DNA from: Chitinophagaceae bacterium
Lineage (GTDB): Bacteria > Bacteroidota > Bacteroidia > Chitinophagales > Chitinophagaceae
Reading direction: 5' to 3'
Assembly (NCBI GenBank): GCA_016722465.1
Contig: JADKJC010000013.1
Span: 558,001 to 622,000, forward strand
DNA length: 64,000 nt
A program made the translations under genes and the position numbers. Shown here in pieces: positions 50,210 through 60,482 of the stretch. Position 1 is the first letter of the stretch, and each line of letters opens with the position of its first letter. The notes under the pieces are model-generated. The model ran no database searches. It was not told where the DNA came from and saw only the letters and a list, made by a program, of their open reading frames with translations.

Positions 50210-51306
50210 TTACTTTTTACTTTTAAGAAAGAACAGTTCTTTTTCCAGTTGCTCAATTTTCAACTGCTGTTCCTGTATGGCTTTTGTAAGTACCGGTATC
50301 AGCTCGCTGTATTTAATTCCATAAGGATCTGTAATGGCAGGTACAGGTTTTCCAACTGCTATAGCCTGTTCAATTTGTTGTGGAGTAACCTGGCTGTGTA
50401 CCACGGCTTCGGGAACAAGAGTCTCCACTTCCTGAGCTATAAAACCTATTTGCTGGCCAGTTCCGTCTTTTGGATCTTTCCAGTTGTAAGTAACCGGGCG
50501 CAACTGCATTACCGTATTCAATCCATACTTTAGCGCTGAGATGTTTTTTTCATTCTTCCATCGGAGGTTTGAATAGTTGCATTACCGGCATAAATATTTT
50601 TAAACCGGTAAACAGGTGTACCCAGGTCGGTTAAATTATCATTGAATGGTTCAAGATCATCATCGATCCTGTTGACCCATAAACCTGTTGCAGGCTTTGT
50701 AGCCCAGGCTTCGCTTTCTATTGCAAAATATGAGTTATTAGCAAAAATCATACTGGCTGAATCGTCTGCGGCAGGAGCCCTGAAACGGATGAACGGAGCA
50801 TTTAGGCCATCCGGGTAAATAGCCATACTGCCTTTTACTTCAAGAGGCAGGTAAGGATTGGCAATACCAATACCAACATTGCCCTTCTCAACGATCAGCC
50901 CAAAGCCGGCTGATGAGTAAAAATAACCTGCAGTACCAGTGCCGGAAGAAATTGCATCCACCGCACGGCCGGCAATGGAAGATGCGTAAACACCCTTGCC
51001 GGTTTCTGCATAACCTGTCAGTCCATTGCCGCTAAGGGAAATTCCTGTAACCGCATTATTCATAACGGCTTCTCCCCTGATGGCGGACTCCAGCGACAAG
51101 GGAGCAAAACCAGCGTTGTCAATTTTTGAATAGATGCCGGCACCGTTACCAAGGGATTTGCCATTGATAACAAAAAAACCAGGGAAAGTAAACCCCTGCA
51201 CATCCAAAGGGTAGTTGGGGTTAATAATACCAATTCCTACATTCTGTGCTGATAGTGAACCTGCAATCAAAATTACAATCATCAATAACAGGGAGTCTTT
51301 TTTCAT
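50210..51306 (-). CDS. Surface protein with S74 intramolecular chaperone domain, one-base frameshift
   Basis: Signal peptide (about 1-20), then NVGIGIINPNYPLDVQG and, later, GNVGIGIANPYLPLEVKG, the repeated opening of Bacteroidota tail-fibre-like surface proteins. The C-terminus is a peptidase S74 (intramolecular chaperone) domain: DGRMKK, LRPVTYNWKDPKDG, IGFIAQEVETLVPEAV, then a coiled coil EQQLKIEQLEKELF. The frame breaks at 50544-50550 (seven T); an eighth restores RMKKNISALKYGLNTV and gives 365 residues. A trimeric surface fibre is likely. Confidence 0.85.
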
Positions 51307-51378
51307 ACTATTAATTTATATTGACAAGATAAATAAAAATTAACAGTATTTCGGGCATTTGTAACATGCCTTAGGGTG

Positions 51379-52689
51379 CTATTCCGCCTTAAAGGACTCC
51401 TCTCCCACGCTTTTATCTCCAATATATGCCCAGGTGATATTTCTTGCATACTTATTTAATGCTGCCTGCACATCTTCGGCTGTAACCATACTCATTCTTT
51501 CACCCAGGTTCTCTGCCAGTTTCCAATCTCCCATCATTTCAGCTTCGCCCAATTCACCGGCTATATCACTCATGATCTCCTGTCGTTTTATGTAAGATTG
51601 TAAATGGTGCTTACGCAGGCTTTCCATGATTCTTTCGGGGTAGGTATTTTTTTTGATGTAGGAAAGCACTGACCGCATGGCTTTCACTGTTTCGCCTGGT
51701 TGTGAAGTACTGGCATACATTGTTACGTAAGAAATATTTCCTTCAGATAAGGATGCCGATGGTGCATAAGAAAGGTGTTTGGTCAGGCGGATAACATCAA
51801 ACAAAGCGCTGTTCAAAATAGTAACTGCCAAACGGAAAGCAGGATAATCCGGGCTGCTTAAACGGGGTGCATTTAAAATCCCACTTACATAATTGGTGGC
51901 AATAGGGCGGCCTTCTATTTTAGCTGTTTCTTTTAAAAAAAATGAACTTTCAATATTTACAGCTGTGTATGCTGCAGCCGGAATGGCTGAAAAGGATTCC
52001 TGTATTTTCTTCTCAAGTTCTTCCCTGGTAATGTTGCCTGCTACCACCAGGAACATGCGGTTTTTATTAAGCAACGTATTGAAATAATAATCCTTTACTT
52101 TCTCCCTGGTTAATACTGTTAAACTGGCAACAGTACCCTCCGGGTTAATGGAATAAGAAGTGCCGGCAAAAGCAAATTCCTTTGCAAGTCGTTTTAAACG
52201 GTCATCAGGATTTGAGTTACTTTCCTTCAGGTCATTTATTTTCTGTTCTTTCAACAGGTCAAACTTTTGTTTTTCAAACACCGGGGCAGCAATCGCAGAT
52301 GAAAACAGATTCCATGCCTGGTGGGTATACCTGGAGATGCAGCTTAATTTCACCACCCCATAGTCGTTGGTGACATCGTTATTCAAGTGCAATCCATATT
52401 CATCTGCCTGATCATTAAAATCACCGGCTGCATATTTAACGGTACCACATTCTATTATTCCGGAAAGGGCTAAGGATTCTATGCCGGCATTGGCTGCAGT
52501 ATAGTTTGATGAACCACCACGGAAGTACATGCTCATTACAAGGGTTTCTTTTTGCGTTTGACGCAGTATCACTTTTAGTCCGTTTACAGTAAAATCAACG
52601 GTATTGGTTTGTGCAACACCTGTTGCAGCCATCAGCAGCAGTATCATTAAACTGCTCATCCTGGTATATGTTGAAAAAGTAGACCGCAT
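51379..52689 (-). CDS. M16 family peptidase-like protein, inactive subunit
   Basis: 436 residues from ATG 52689 with signal peptide (to about residue 28); the longer frame to 52962 overlaps the upstream gene. Two M16 domains are recognisable (VNGLKVILRQTQKETLVMSM, later LREKVKDYYFNTLLNKNRMF-type helix). The zinc motif HxxEH is absent (IESLALSGIIECG in its place), so this is the non-catalytic partner. It starts 7 bp after the active subunit gene, as in two-subunit M16 peptidases. Confidence 0.88.
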   Translation of the reverse strand: MRSTFSTYTRMSSLMILLLMAATGVAQTNTVDFTVNGLKVILRQTQKETLVMSMYFRGGSSNYTAANAGIESLALSGIIECGTVKYAAGDFNDQADEYGLHLNNDVTNDYGVVKLSCISRYTHQAWNLFSSAIAAPVFEKQKFDLLKEQKINDLKESNSNPDDRLKRLAKEFAFAGTSYSINPEGTVASLTVLTREKVKDYYFNTLLNKNRMFLVVAGNITREELEKKIQESFSAIPAAAYTAVNIESSFFLKETAKIEGRPIATNYVSGILNAPRLSSPDYPAFRLAVTILNSALFDVIRLTKHLSYAPSASLSEGNISYVTMYASTSQPGETVKAMRSVLSYIKKNTYPERIMESLRKHHLQSYIKRQEIMSDIAGELGEAEMMGDWKLAENLGERMSMVTAEDVQAALNKYARNITWAYIGDKSVGEESFKAE

Positions 52690-52696
52690 GGTATAA

Positions 52697-54070
52697 TTAT
52701 TTAGAGAAGTAGAAGTTGGGATCGGTTTGAAAGTTTGCATCCTGGGGTACGATGAGACCGGCGCAAAAAGGTTGGTGTTTGATATACTTTCGTACATAAT
52801 CTTTAATATCCTGCCGGGTAACTTTATCCAGGTTCTCCCGGTAAAATGTATAATACTCCACCGATGCACAGGCCCACCAGAATGAGAACAGATGCACATA
52901 TCTTTCCACTTCTTCCCTTTCTTCCACCTGGGTAATAGACAGTATCCTTTTTGCTCTTTCAATCTGCCTGTCTGTTATATAACTGTCATCATCCCATTGT
53001 TCCATTTCTTTCAGCATTGCCTGGTAGCACTCTTTGATCTTTGATGGATTGGGTGATACTGAAAAAGTAATGGGCCCAACATACTTTTGAGAATAATAAT
53101 TGATTTGGATATCTGATGCCAGCCCGGTTTCCTGCAATGCCTTTGTTAATTTAGACATGCGTTGGTTCAGGATAAAAGAAAACACATCCGCTGTGTACGT
53201 TGCCTTCAGATCATTCCTCATATCAGGGCCCTGCCAGCGGAAAATAAGCAACGGCGATTCGGCCAGCTGTGATGCAAGCACCACTTCTTTGTTATTTTTC
53301 AACGGCTCTATTTCAGGTACCGGGTATTTTACAAACGGATCAAATTTTGAGCTTTTCCAGGAACCAAAGATATTCTCCGCCCTGGGGAATATATCTGCAT
53401 GATCAACATCTCCGCCAATAATAAGCAGGCAGTTGTTGGGATAATAAAATTTGTCGTGGATGGTTTCCATTTTTTCCGGTGTTGCCGACAGTATCACGTT
53501 GTGGTTACCGATGATATTTTTACGGCTGTAGTTATCGCCCCAAAGCAGGTGGTTCAATGTATCTATCAATACATAATAAGGGCTTGATTCATGCCGCTGA
53601 AACTCTGCATCCACAATCGGGTTCTCTTTTTCCATGTCTGCCTTCTTAAACCTTGGGTAGCGGATGGCGGAATTCATAAACTCAAGCCCCTTCACAGTGT
53701 TTTCCTTTGGCAGGGTAAAATAATAGGTAACATTTTCTTCCAGTGTTTGCCCGTTATAGTTTATATCCAGTTTGCTTACTGCTTTCAAAAAATCTTCCTG
53801 CGTTTTGTAATCCTTATTCGTTTTAAAGAACATGTGCTCATACAAATGACTAAGGCCATTGTACTCATTGTCCTCTGTAAAGGAACCATTCTTACAGGCA
53901 ATTTCTATAGTGGAAAAAGGAATGGTATGATCTTCCAGTACCAGTACCTCCAGTCCGTTTTCAAGTTTCTGGTAAAACACATGTTCGGGAACACTGGGTT
54001 GAGATTGTGCAATAACAGTTGCAGAAATCAAGCAGGCCAGGGCAAGCAGGAATGGTTGTTTGTTGGGCAT
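52697..54070 (-). CDS. M16 zinc peptidase, catalytic subunit
   Basis: 457 residues, signal peptide to about 20. Zinc-binding HLYEH in GLSHLYEHMFFKT and the downstream glutamate in IVDAEFQRHESSPYY; M16_C domain follows. With the inactive partner at 51379 it should form a clam-shell peptidase that degrades unfolded or signal-type peptides in the periplasm. First gene of the two-gene operon. Confidence 0.9.
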   Translation of the reverse strand: MPNKQPFLLALACLISATVIAQSQPSVPEHVFYQKLENGLEVLVLEDHTIPFSTIEIACKNGSFTEDNEYNGLSHLYEHMFFKTNKDYKTQEDFLKAVSKLDINYNGQTLEENVTYYFTLPKENTVKGLEFMNSAIRYPRFKKADMEKENPIVDAEFQRHESSPYYVLIDTLNHLLWGDNYSRKNIIGNHNVILSATPEKMETIHDKFYYPNNCLLIIGGDVDHADIFPRAENIFGSWKSSKFDPFVKYPVPEIEPLKNNKEVVLASQLAESPLLIFRWQGPDMRNDLKATYTADVFSFILNQRMSKLTKALQETGLASDIQINYYSQKYVGPITFSVSPNPSKIKECYQAMLKEMEQWDDDSYITDRQIERAKRILSITQVEEREEVERYVHLFSFWWACASVEYYTFYRENLDKVTRQDIKDYVRKYIKHQPFCAGLIVPQDANFQTDPNFYFSK

Positions 54071-54148
54071 AAGGCTAAATAAAATATGTTCGCAATAAAA
54101 ATAAATAAAACTTTAGTGCTGCTACATTTTATTTTTATACAGAATCAA

Positions 54149-54277
54149 ATGGAACATGACTGGTCATTGTCCGGCAAGCCTGAAAAGCAACATGCAGGAG
54201 TTGTATCCACAATTATTTTCTTGTGTTGCTTACTGCATTTTGTTAACAGGATGCTGAGAAAATTATTACTGAGCTGA
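54149..54277 (+). CDS. Possible 42-residue membrane protein
   Basis: ATG 54149, start MEHDWSLSGKPEKQHAGVVS, then one membrane span and a basic end (NRMLRKLLLS). No family recognised and no clear promoter; it may be chance. It lies in the 330-bp gap between the M16 operon and the GldM-like gene, which shows nothing else. Confidence 0.25.
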   Translation: MEHDWSLSGKPEKQHAGVVSTIIFLCCLLHFVNRMLRKLLLS

Positions 54278-54400
54278 TGAAAAGGAACCTGTACTTATAT
54301 TGGTTTCAATACAGATACTCCTGGTGACAATTTCCATATCAAAAATAATACGGTACAAGTTCCTGGCTGTAAATACGGATTGCATCATTGTTGGCTTCGG

Positions 54401-54850
54401 TCAATAGAGCATCAAACTGATGCCGGGAATGGTTCGTAGTTTTTTATCGGGCCCAATTACTTTTACTTCATCAAAAATAATGATCGAGCCGGGAGCACAA
54501 CGATCCATCAGGTTGCGGATGGGCTTTAAACTGCTGCTGGTAATGGTTCCTTTTGATGGATTGATAAAATTAGCGCCGGAAAAATATACGGTAGCGCCAA
54601 CTACATCAAAACGGGCATCAAACTCAAAATCCTTTAGCTCTGCACGGCAATACTCCTGGGCTTTAAATACTGCTGCAGCCATTCTTACAGAACCAGACTC
54701 AGACTGTGAGCCATTGCTGCTGCCTTCGCTATTATCATCTGTCAATGATAAATAATGGGATGGGATCATGTTTTTTCCGGCATCCATCATTGGGCTGTTT
54801 GCCTGTAACATGCCAACGCTTAGTAAGGGAAGAAGAATGAGGTGTTTCAT
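54401..54850 (-). CDS. Secreted GldM C-terminal-domain-like protein
   Basis: 149 residues: signal peptide (about 1-17), a Ser-rich linker (NSEGSSNGSQSESGS), then AELKDFEFDARFDVVGATVY, FSGANFINPSKGTITSS and LKPIRNLMDRCAPGSIIIFD. This is the last periplasmic domain of the gliding/T9SS protein GldM. It occurs here alone, without membrane helix or the GldKLN genes, so it may be a T9SS-related accessory protein. Confidence 0.75.
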   Translation of the reverse strand: MKHLILLPLLSVGMLQANSPMMDAGKNMIPSHYLSLTDDNSEGSSNGSQSESGSVRMAAAVFKAQEYCRAELKDFEFDARFDVVGATVYFSGANFINPSKGTITSSSLKPIRNLMDRCAPGSIIIFDEVKVIGPDKKLRTIPGISLMLY

Positions 54851-55055
54851 TGTTTAAGGTTTTAGTGGGTGTGAAAGAAAGATTTTTAAAACTAAAACTT
54901 TATAAGTGAAAGGAATGTTAGAATTAATAGTGCTATGTATGATCTGAATTAGATTACATGAAATAGCTGCAGATGAATTTTCGCAGTAAGAAAAGCCAGT
55001 TTTTTATTACTTTCATTGAGATTTTATCTCAATCAATAACCTAAACTATTATTTT

Positions 55056-55541
55056 ATGCAGTTACACTTCTGGCTTATTTTGATTGCCGGCCTTATACCG
55101 CTGATCACCGGTTTTATTTGGTACCACCCACAAGTATTTGGTAATGCCTGGATGAAAGCAGCCGGCATGAATGAAGAATCGATGAAAGGTGCCAACATGG
55201 CGTTGATATTTGGACTCTGTTATTTATTCGGGTGTATGCTTGCATCTGCAATCATGACGATTGTGATACACCAGTTTGGTTTTAATTCTGTAATGCAGGG
55301 CGATAACAGCCCTGAAACTGCCGCCTACATGAACAACTTTTTTGAAACTTATGGCAACAGGTTCAGGACTTTCAAACATGGTGCTTTGCATGGAACCATT
55401 TCAGGTTTATTTATTGCACTGCCAATCCTGGGTACCTGCGCTTTATTTGAACGCAAAGGATTTAAATACATTGCCATACATACGGGCTACTGGATGCTTA
55501 CCCTGGCGCTGATGGGCGGGGTGCTATGTGCGTTTTTGTAA
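55056..55541 (+). CDS. DUF1761 membrane protein
   Basis: 161 residues, four membrane segments. FIWYHPQVFGNAWMKAAGM and later HGALHGTISGLFIALPILGT plus GYWMLTLALMGGVLCAF follow the DUF1761 family. Function unknown. Convergent with the MopE-like gene; hairpin at 55575. Confidence 0.85.
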   Translation: MQLHFWLILIAGLIPLITGFIWYHPQVFGNAWMKAAGMNEESMKGANMALIFGLCYLFGCMLASAIMTIVIHQFGFNSVMQGDNSPETAAYMNNFFETYGNRFRTFKHGALHGTISGLFIALPILGTCALFERKGFKYIAIHTGYWMLTLALMGGVLCAFL

Positions 55542-55574
55542 TTATAAGAAACTATTCAAAGATTTGCGCTGTGA

Positions 55575-55611
55575 TTAAGGAAGCCAGGTTTTAAAAACCT
55601 GACTTCCTTAA
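55575..55611. terminator. Long hairpin between convergent genes
   Basis: TTAAGGAAG-C-CAGGTTTT pairs with AAACCTG-A-CTTCCTTAA. The core GGAAGCCAGGTTTTAA is shared with the hairpin at 61747. No T tract, so its role as terminator is inferred from position. Confidence 0.65.
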
Positions 55612-55659
55612 ATAAAGACAGCTATTTATTACATGGCCAGCTGGCTGCCGGGTTAATTT

Positions 55660-56534
55660 TTAAAAAGCCCGGATAGCCCGAACACGATCCGGCGTGTGTT
55701 TGCCATCCTGTGCCCGGAGATCATCAAAGAAGCGCTGGGTCCACGCAAGTCCATCGTTGTACTCCGAAGAACTCCAATAGTATACAGTAACACTGTTACT
55801 GACAAAACCGCCAATGGCTGCCCGGTTGATATACAATTTATCCAACTCCTCTTTACTTGGTAAATACCAGTCGCTATAGCCATTTAATACCAGGTCACCA
55901 CATATCCTTGCAGCAATACCCGGGGTTGAGCAACCGGCCATAATATCGATGGTGTTTTGATTTCCTGTTCCCAGGGCTGTACCGTCAGCTCCAGGTATCT
56001 CGGTATAAAGACAACCCCATGGGGCAGCTGTGCTTTGGTCAGAAGGGCGGCAATGATACCGTGTTTAGTTGTAGATGAATAACCGGGGTCGCCGGGTTGC
56101 AGCAAGTAGGCAATTATGCCGCCCTTATAAGCATCCCCGATAGACAGTGTACACAGATCATCATCCATTCCGTTGCAATTTTCATCGATCCTGTTGCCGC
56201 ATATTTCAGTAGCCCCGGGATGAACAGACGCATTAGTATCATTGCAATCTCCCTGTTTACCATAACCGCATTTATTGTTGGGCACATACCCATCGCCATC
56301 CTGGTCATCCAACCGCACATCTCCATGCGCCCGGTGTGCCGGCCAGGCATGAATATCAATACTGATCGTATGCCAGCAGTTCCTCACTCCTTCTTTGTGG
56401 CATACGGTGATTTTACATGAAGTTTTGTTTGCGGTGGCTTCGGTAATTTCTTTTTGAATATCGTCTGTGATGATTTGCTTTTGGCAGGCCACCAGTAAAA
56501 AAATAAACTGTAACGGCAATAGTAACTTTTTCAT
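55660..56534 (-). CDS. MopE-motif / DUF1566 (Fib_succ-like) lipoprotein, one-base frameshift
   Basis: Lipobox [11 protein letters not shown], a small Cys/His region, then a MopE-type metal-binding motif: [38 protein letters not shown] and [12 protein letters not shown]. Then a DUF1566-like domain, [15 protein letters not shown] ... [19 protein letters not shown] ... [18 protein letters not shown]. The frame breaks at the G-run 56045-56047; one more base gives [20 protein letters not shown] and a 291-residue protein. Secreted, probably cell-surface; function unknown. Confidence 0.85.
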
Positions 56535-56989
56535 ACACTATTTTTTTATTTGTGATATTAAATCCAGGGCAGTTAAGTAAGGTATTCTAAATAGGAAGAA
56601 GGGATTGAAGTAGTAAATTATATTATTCAATACAGGAAATGCGAACGCTGAAAACCAGTAACATTTTTTTTTAATGACCGCTAAACCAGCTAACATTTCG
56701 CAACGATCTTTTGAAGTGAAACCTTTTGGCCGGTTGCTGAACCTTAATGCGACAACGTGACAAATATGCTGTTATAAAAATGGAGGTATCTGCATTTCAC
56801 CAACCGGCAGCTACATTCTCATTATCAAAAAAATTCAGTTATTGAAAAAAGCAAGTGCAATATTAAATGCCAGCACAAATTTAACCTGCAATTTCCACAA
56901 GTAAAAGTTGATTCTCGTCACAGTTTCAGGCCCGGCGCATTTATTTCGGTGTTTACATGGAATTGCTTTTTTTAGAATTTAACCAACGG

Positions 56990-57077
56990 ATATGGAGATT
57001 GATTCGCTGGGTCGCCCAGGAGGATTAGTGCATCGGAAAAGCCTGTGTTTTTCATCTATCAATACAGGTTTTTTTGC
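56990..57077 (+). ncRNA. Possible small RNA with terminator
   Basis: A tight hairpin CTGGG-TCG-CCCAG (57009-57021) is followed by a second stem CCTGT/ACAGG (57044-57048 with 57066-57070) and T7 at 57071-57077. No clear promoter; the start of the interval is arbitrary. An orphan terminator or a short peptide frame (MEIDSLGRPGG...) is equally possible. Confidence 0.25.
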
Positions 57078-57382
57078 ACCTGTTTCAATAAGGTAAACTT
57101 TAATGGATGTATCTATAAAACTGGCTGTACAATGGTAAATTTTTCAATATCTCAAAGCGGTAAATTCAAGAAAGAGCTTCTGTCCCGGCGGTGGTTTCCA
57201 CCGGTAGATACTTTGCATTGAAAAAATGCTGGTGGCGTAACCCCGCCACGGTATGCTGCAAAAAATTGAGTGCATCCAATGTGCATTTTATTTTTTTCTG
57301 ATCCTTTTATGACGGCGTCCTTTTCCTGTTGAAAACTTAATCAGGCAAGGGTGGGTGCAGATAGCTGCATGCTCTTTTACAG

Positions 57383-57442
57383 GCCGGGGTTCCGCAGTAA
57401 ACAGTTTTAAAATTCATGAATGTAAAATGCGGAAACCCCGGC
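57383..57442. repeat. Inverted repeat, 14-15 bp arms
   Basis: GCCGGGGTTCCGCA (57383-57396) pairs with TGCGGAAACCCCGGC (57428-57442), one bulged base, 31-bp loop. GC-rich arms in AT-rich surroundings. Confidence 0.65.
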
Positions 57443-57562
57443 TGGACGAAGGTTGAAAATGAGAAGAGAAAAAAATGGTTCGTGTGACAGGAACCAGGGC
57501 GAAGGGGACAGACTCCCGGTTGGGTCTGTGTCAGCCTGCACTTTTCGAAGACGGACTATTAT

Positions 57563-57862
57563 CTAAAGTTTTTTTGATTTTGCCAATCGCCTTATTTCTT
57601 CCCAATCATTCCTAAACAACGCTTCTTTCTTTTTTCTTGACCAGCCTTTCAATTGCTTTTCCCAGGCAATAGCATTTTGTATGTATTGAAAAGTTTCACA
57701 GTATTTGAGTACAACCGGCCGCCTGCTGAAAGTATAGGATGTTTTCTTTTCGTCATTGTTGTGTTCCCATAATCTTCTGTCAATATCATTTGTGACACCG
57801 GTGTAATAACTTTTATCGCAGCATTCAACAATGTACACATAATATACATGATGTGTTTTCAT
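57563..57862 (-). CDS. GIY-YIG domain nuclease-like protein
   Basis: 99 residues: HHVYYVYIVECCDKSYYTGV, then TNDIDRRLWEHNN and FSRRPVVLKYCETF, ending WEKQLKGWSRKKKEALF. This is the stand-alone UvrC/URI-type GIY-YIG protein common in Bacteroidota. Possible nucleic-acid nuclease; biological role unknown. Confidence 0.88.
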   Translation of the reverse strand: MKTHHVYYVYIVECCDKSYYTGVTNDIDRRLWEHNNDEKKTSYTFSRRPVVLKYCETFQYIQNAIAWEKQLKGWSRKKKEALFRNDWEEIRRLAKSKKL

Positions 57863-57991
57863 TGAAGTAAGATAAAAAAATTACACGAAAATTTCAAGTG
57901 AATATAGCATTGCCAATTTTCGGAAAGCTCAATGTAACTGTTTTTATGGTTAAGAGTGGTAGTATAATCTGGTTAACTCTTTTTAAATCAC

Positions 57992-58142
57992 CCCGTCTTC
58001 GGCAGGCTCAGACTGACAGCTTTTTAGTTTAAGAGTGGCGCTCTGATTATTTATACAGATTTTATTTATTCAGGCTGGTTATGTCATTACAAGCTCAATC
58101 CTGTTATAATTGTACTGTCAGTCTGAGCCTGCCGAAGACGGG
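57992..58142. repeat. Perfect 28-bp inverted repeat
   Basis: CCCGTCTTCGGCAGGCTC... at 57992-58019 and its exact 28-base complement at 58115-58142, 95-bp AT-rich loop. The arm contains GTCAGTCTGAGCCTGCCGAA, the same kind of motif as in the element at 29602. No open frame in the loop. Confidence 0.85.
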
Positions 58143-58344
58143 ATGTAAACTAATGAAAATTGTAATGTTCCATTTATACCAACTGGTTGTTGGTAGGCTA
58201 TGCAGCTTTTCCACCCTGCATACACAATAACTGTGGGAGTGGGCTTTTAAATGATTTTGGTAAACACACAAGGGCTAAAGAATAAAGATGTTCAGCACCA
58301 GTGAGTGACACAACGATGTACCACAAAGAAAAAATGCCAGTTAC

Positions 58345-58376
58345 AAAAAGAAGCCCTCACATTGCTGTAAGGGCTT
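58345..58376 (-). terminator. Terminator after dnaK
   Basis: Stem AAGCCCT/AGGGCTT with a 12-base loop; on the minus strand followed by CTTTTTG. Lies 39 bases after the dnaK stop. Confidence 0.75.
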
Positions 58377-58414
58377 CCTATTAACTTATCAACTGATCAC
58401 TGATCAACTGAACC

Positions 58415-60334
58415 TTACTTCACTTCTTCAAACTGTGCATCTTCCACATGATCGGAAGAACCAGCTCCTGTATTAGGTTGTGATTGTTGCTCACCACCTG
58501 TTGGGCCTTGCTGGGCTCCTGCACCAGCTTCCTGTGTTGCTTTATACATTTCTTCACTGGCAGTTGCCCAGGCCGCATTCATTTCTGTCATTGCTGTATC
58601 AATCGCTGCAATATCCTGTGCTTTGTGGGCATCTTTCAGTTTGTTGAGAGCAGCTTCTATCGGCGCTTTCTTATCAGCAGGTATCTTATCACCAAACTCT
58701 TTCAACTGCTTTTCTGTCTGGAATACCAAACTATCTGCCTGGTTGATCTTTTCTATTTTTTCTTTTGCTACTTTATCTTCTGCTTCATGTGCTTTTGCTT
58801 CAGCTTTCATCTTTTCAACTTCCTCCTTGTTCAAACCGCTGCCACCCTGTATGGTGATCTTCTTTTCTTTTCCGGTGCCTTTGTCTTTCGCCGTTACATG
58901 CAAAATACCATTGGCATCAATATCAAAAATTACTTCGATCTGGGGTACACCACGTGGTGCTGGTGGAATATCATCGAGGTTAAAAGTACCAAGGCTCTTG
59001 TTCTGGTTGGCCAATGGCCTTTCGCCCTGCAGTACATGTATCTGTACACCTGGCTGGTTATCGCTGGCCGTACTGAAGGTTTCTGATTTTTTAGAAGGAA
59101 TGGTGGTGTTGCTTTCAATCAGCCTTGTCATTACACCGCCCATGGTTTCGATACCAAGGCTCAATGGGGTAACGTCCAGTAACAACACATCTTTTACTTC
59201 ACCGGTCAGTACCCCACCCTGTATGGCTGCACCAATGGCAACTACTTCATCAGGGTTTACACTGCGGTTGGCTTTTTTGCCAAAGAATTTTTCAACGATC
59301 TCCTGTACTTTAGGAATACGGGTGCTGCCACCTACCAGGATCACTTCGTCAATCTGTGAAGTATTGTAACCTGCATCTTTCAAAGCTGCTTCGCAAGGGC
59401 GCAGGCAACGTTCAAATAATTTATCGGCCAGTTGCTCGAATTTTGCTCTTGTTAATTTCAACACCAGGTGTTTGGGAACACCATCAACTGCAGTGATATA
59501 AGGCAGGTTGATCTCTGTTTCGCTTGAAGAGGATAATTCCACCTTTGCTTTTTCAGAAGCTTCTTTTAAACGTTGTAACGCCATTGGATCTTTACGGAGG
59601 TCAATGGCTTCCTGTGCCTTGAATTCGTCTGCCAAATAATCCATGATCACTTTATCAAAATCATCACCACCTAAGTGAGTATCGCCATTGGTGGATTTTA
59701 CTTCAAATACACCTTCGCCCAATTCAAGTACTGAAATATCGAATGTACCACCGCCCAGGTCAAACACGGCGATCTTTTGATCCTGGTGTTTTTTATCAAG
59801 GCCATAAGCCAGTGCGGCAGCGGTTGGCTCGTTTACAATACGGCGTACATTGAGGCCGGCAATTTCACCTGCTTCTTTGGTAGCCTGGCGCTGACTGTCG
59901 TTGAAATAAGCAGGCACCGTAATTACGGCATCAGTTACTTCATGACCAAGATAATCTTCGGCGGTTTTCTTCATTTTCTGCAATACCATGGCTGATATTT
60001 CCTGCGGCGTGTATAATCTGCCATCTATGTCAATACGAACGGTATTATTGTCACCCTGGATGAGTTTATAACTCCAGTGGCTCTTTTCTTCAGTGACTTC
60101 ATCAAAGCGGCGGCCCATAAAACGCTTTACGCTGATGATGGTATTATGCGGATTGGTGATGGCCTGTCTTTTGGCAGGGTCCCCTACTTTGCGCTCTCCA
60201 TTCTTTAAAAAAGCTACGATGGACGGGGTTGTACGGCGCCCTTCATCGTTGGCAATTACCACCGGTTCGTTACCCTCCATTACTGAAACACAACTGTTGG
60301 TTGTTCCTAAGTCTATTCCAATTATTTTTCCCAT
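58415..60334 (-). CDS. dnaK: Molecular chaperone DnaK (Hsp70)
   Basis: 639 residues from ATG 60334 ([20 protein letters not shown]); the longer frame to 60382 is not conserved. ATPase domain with [51 protein letters not shown] and [10 protein letters not shown]; linker [14 protein letters not shown]; substrate domain; Gln/Gly-rich tail ending [10 protein letters not shown]. Refolds proteins with DnaJ and GrpE, neither of which is nearby. Confidence 0.97.
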   Translation of the reverse strand: MGKIIGIDLGTTNSCVSVMEGNEPVVIANDEGRRTTPSIVAFLKNGERKVGDPAKRQAITNPHNTIISVKRFMGRRFDEVTEEKSHWSYKLIQGDNNTVRIDIDGRLYTPQEISAMVLQKMKKTAEDYLGHEVTDAVITVPAYFNDSQRQATKEAGEIAGLNVRRIVNEPTAAALAYGLDKKHQDQKIAVFDLGGGTFDISVLELGEGVFEVKSTNGDTHLGGDDFDKVIMDYLADEFKAQEAIDLRKDPMALQRLKEASEKAKVELSSSSETEINLPYITAVDGVPKHLVLKLTRAKFEQLADKLFERCLRPCEAALKDAGYNTSQIDEVILVGGSTRIPKVQEIVEKFFGKKANRSVNPDEVVAIGAAIQGGVLTGEVKDVLLLDVTPLSLGIETMGGVMTRLIESNTTIPSKKSETFSTASDNQPGVQIHVLQGERPLANQNKSLGTFNLDDIPPAPRGVPQIEVIFDIDANGILHVTAKDKGTGKEKKITIQGGSGLNKEEVEKMKAEAKAHEAEDKVAKEKIEKINQADSLVFQTEKQLKEFGDKIPADKKAPIEAALNKLKDAHKAQDIAAIDTAMTEMNAAWATASEEMYKATQEAGAGAQQGPTGGEQQSQPNTGAGSSDHVEDAQFEEVK

Positions 60335-60482
60335 GATTATTTGAGTTTTTAGTTCATTGAGGATTGTCAATGATTGTGCCATGGGAAATATTGTGAAAAA
60401 TTGGCAGAAGGCCCGGTCGGTACCGAAGGTGAGACCGGAAATACATGACTTTACATGCTGAAAAATGAGTTACTGCTGACGG

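Larger units (their letters stand above)
56535..57562. other. 1-kb gene-poor stretch with inverted repeats
   Basis: No coding gene recognised. Holds a stem-loop and possible terminator (57009-57077), a small hairpin GTGGCG/CGCCAC near 57232, an inverted repeat (57383-57442) and a hairpin ACAGAC/GTCTGT (57508-57529) next to the GIY-YIG gene. Confidence 0.4.

Noticed and set aside
50210..51306. Tail-fibre chaperone domain as sign of a prophage
   Set aside because: No other phage genes nearby; S74 domains are common in Bacteroidota surface proteins with signal peptides.
57005..57040. Similarity to the antisense of a tRNA 3' end (attachment-site-like GTCGCCCAGGAGGATT)
   Set aside because: No cloverleaf can be completed and no integrase is nearby.
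57563..57862. GIY-YIG gene as homing endonuclease of a mobile intron
   Set aside because: It is the short stand-alone type found widely in this phylum, with no intron or split gene around it.
58484..59369. Long plus-strand open frames opposite dnaK
   Set aside because: Antisense shadows of dnaK; no independent start signals or conserved domains.
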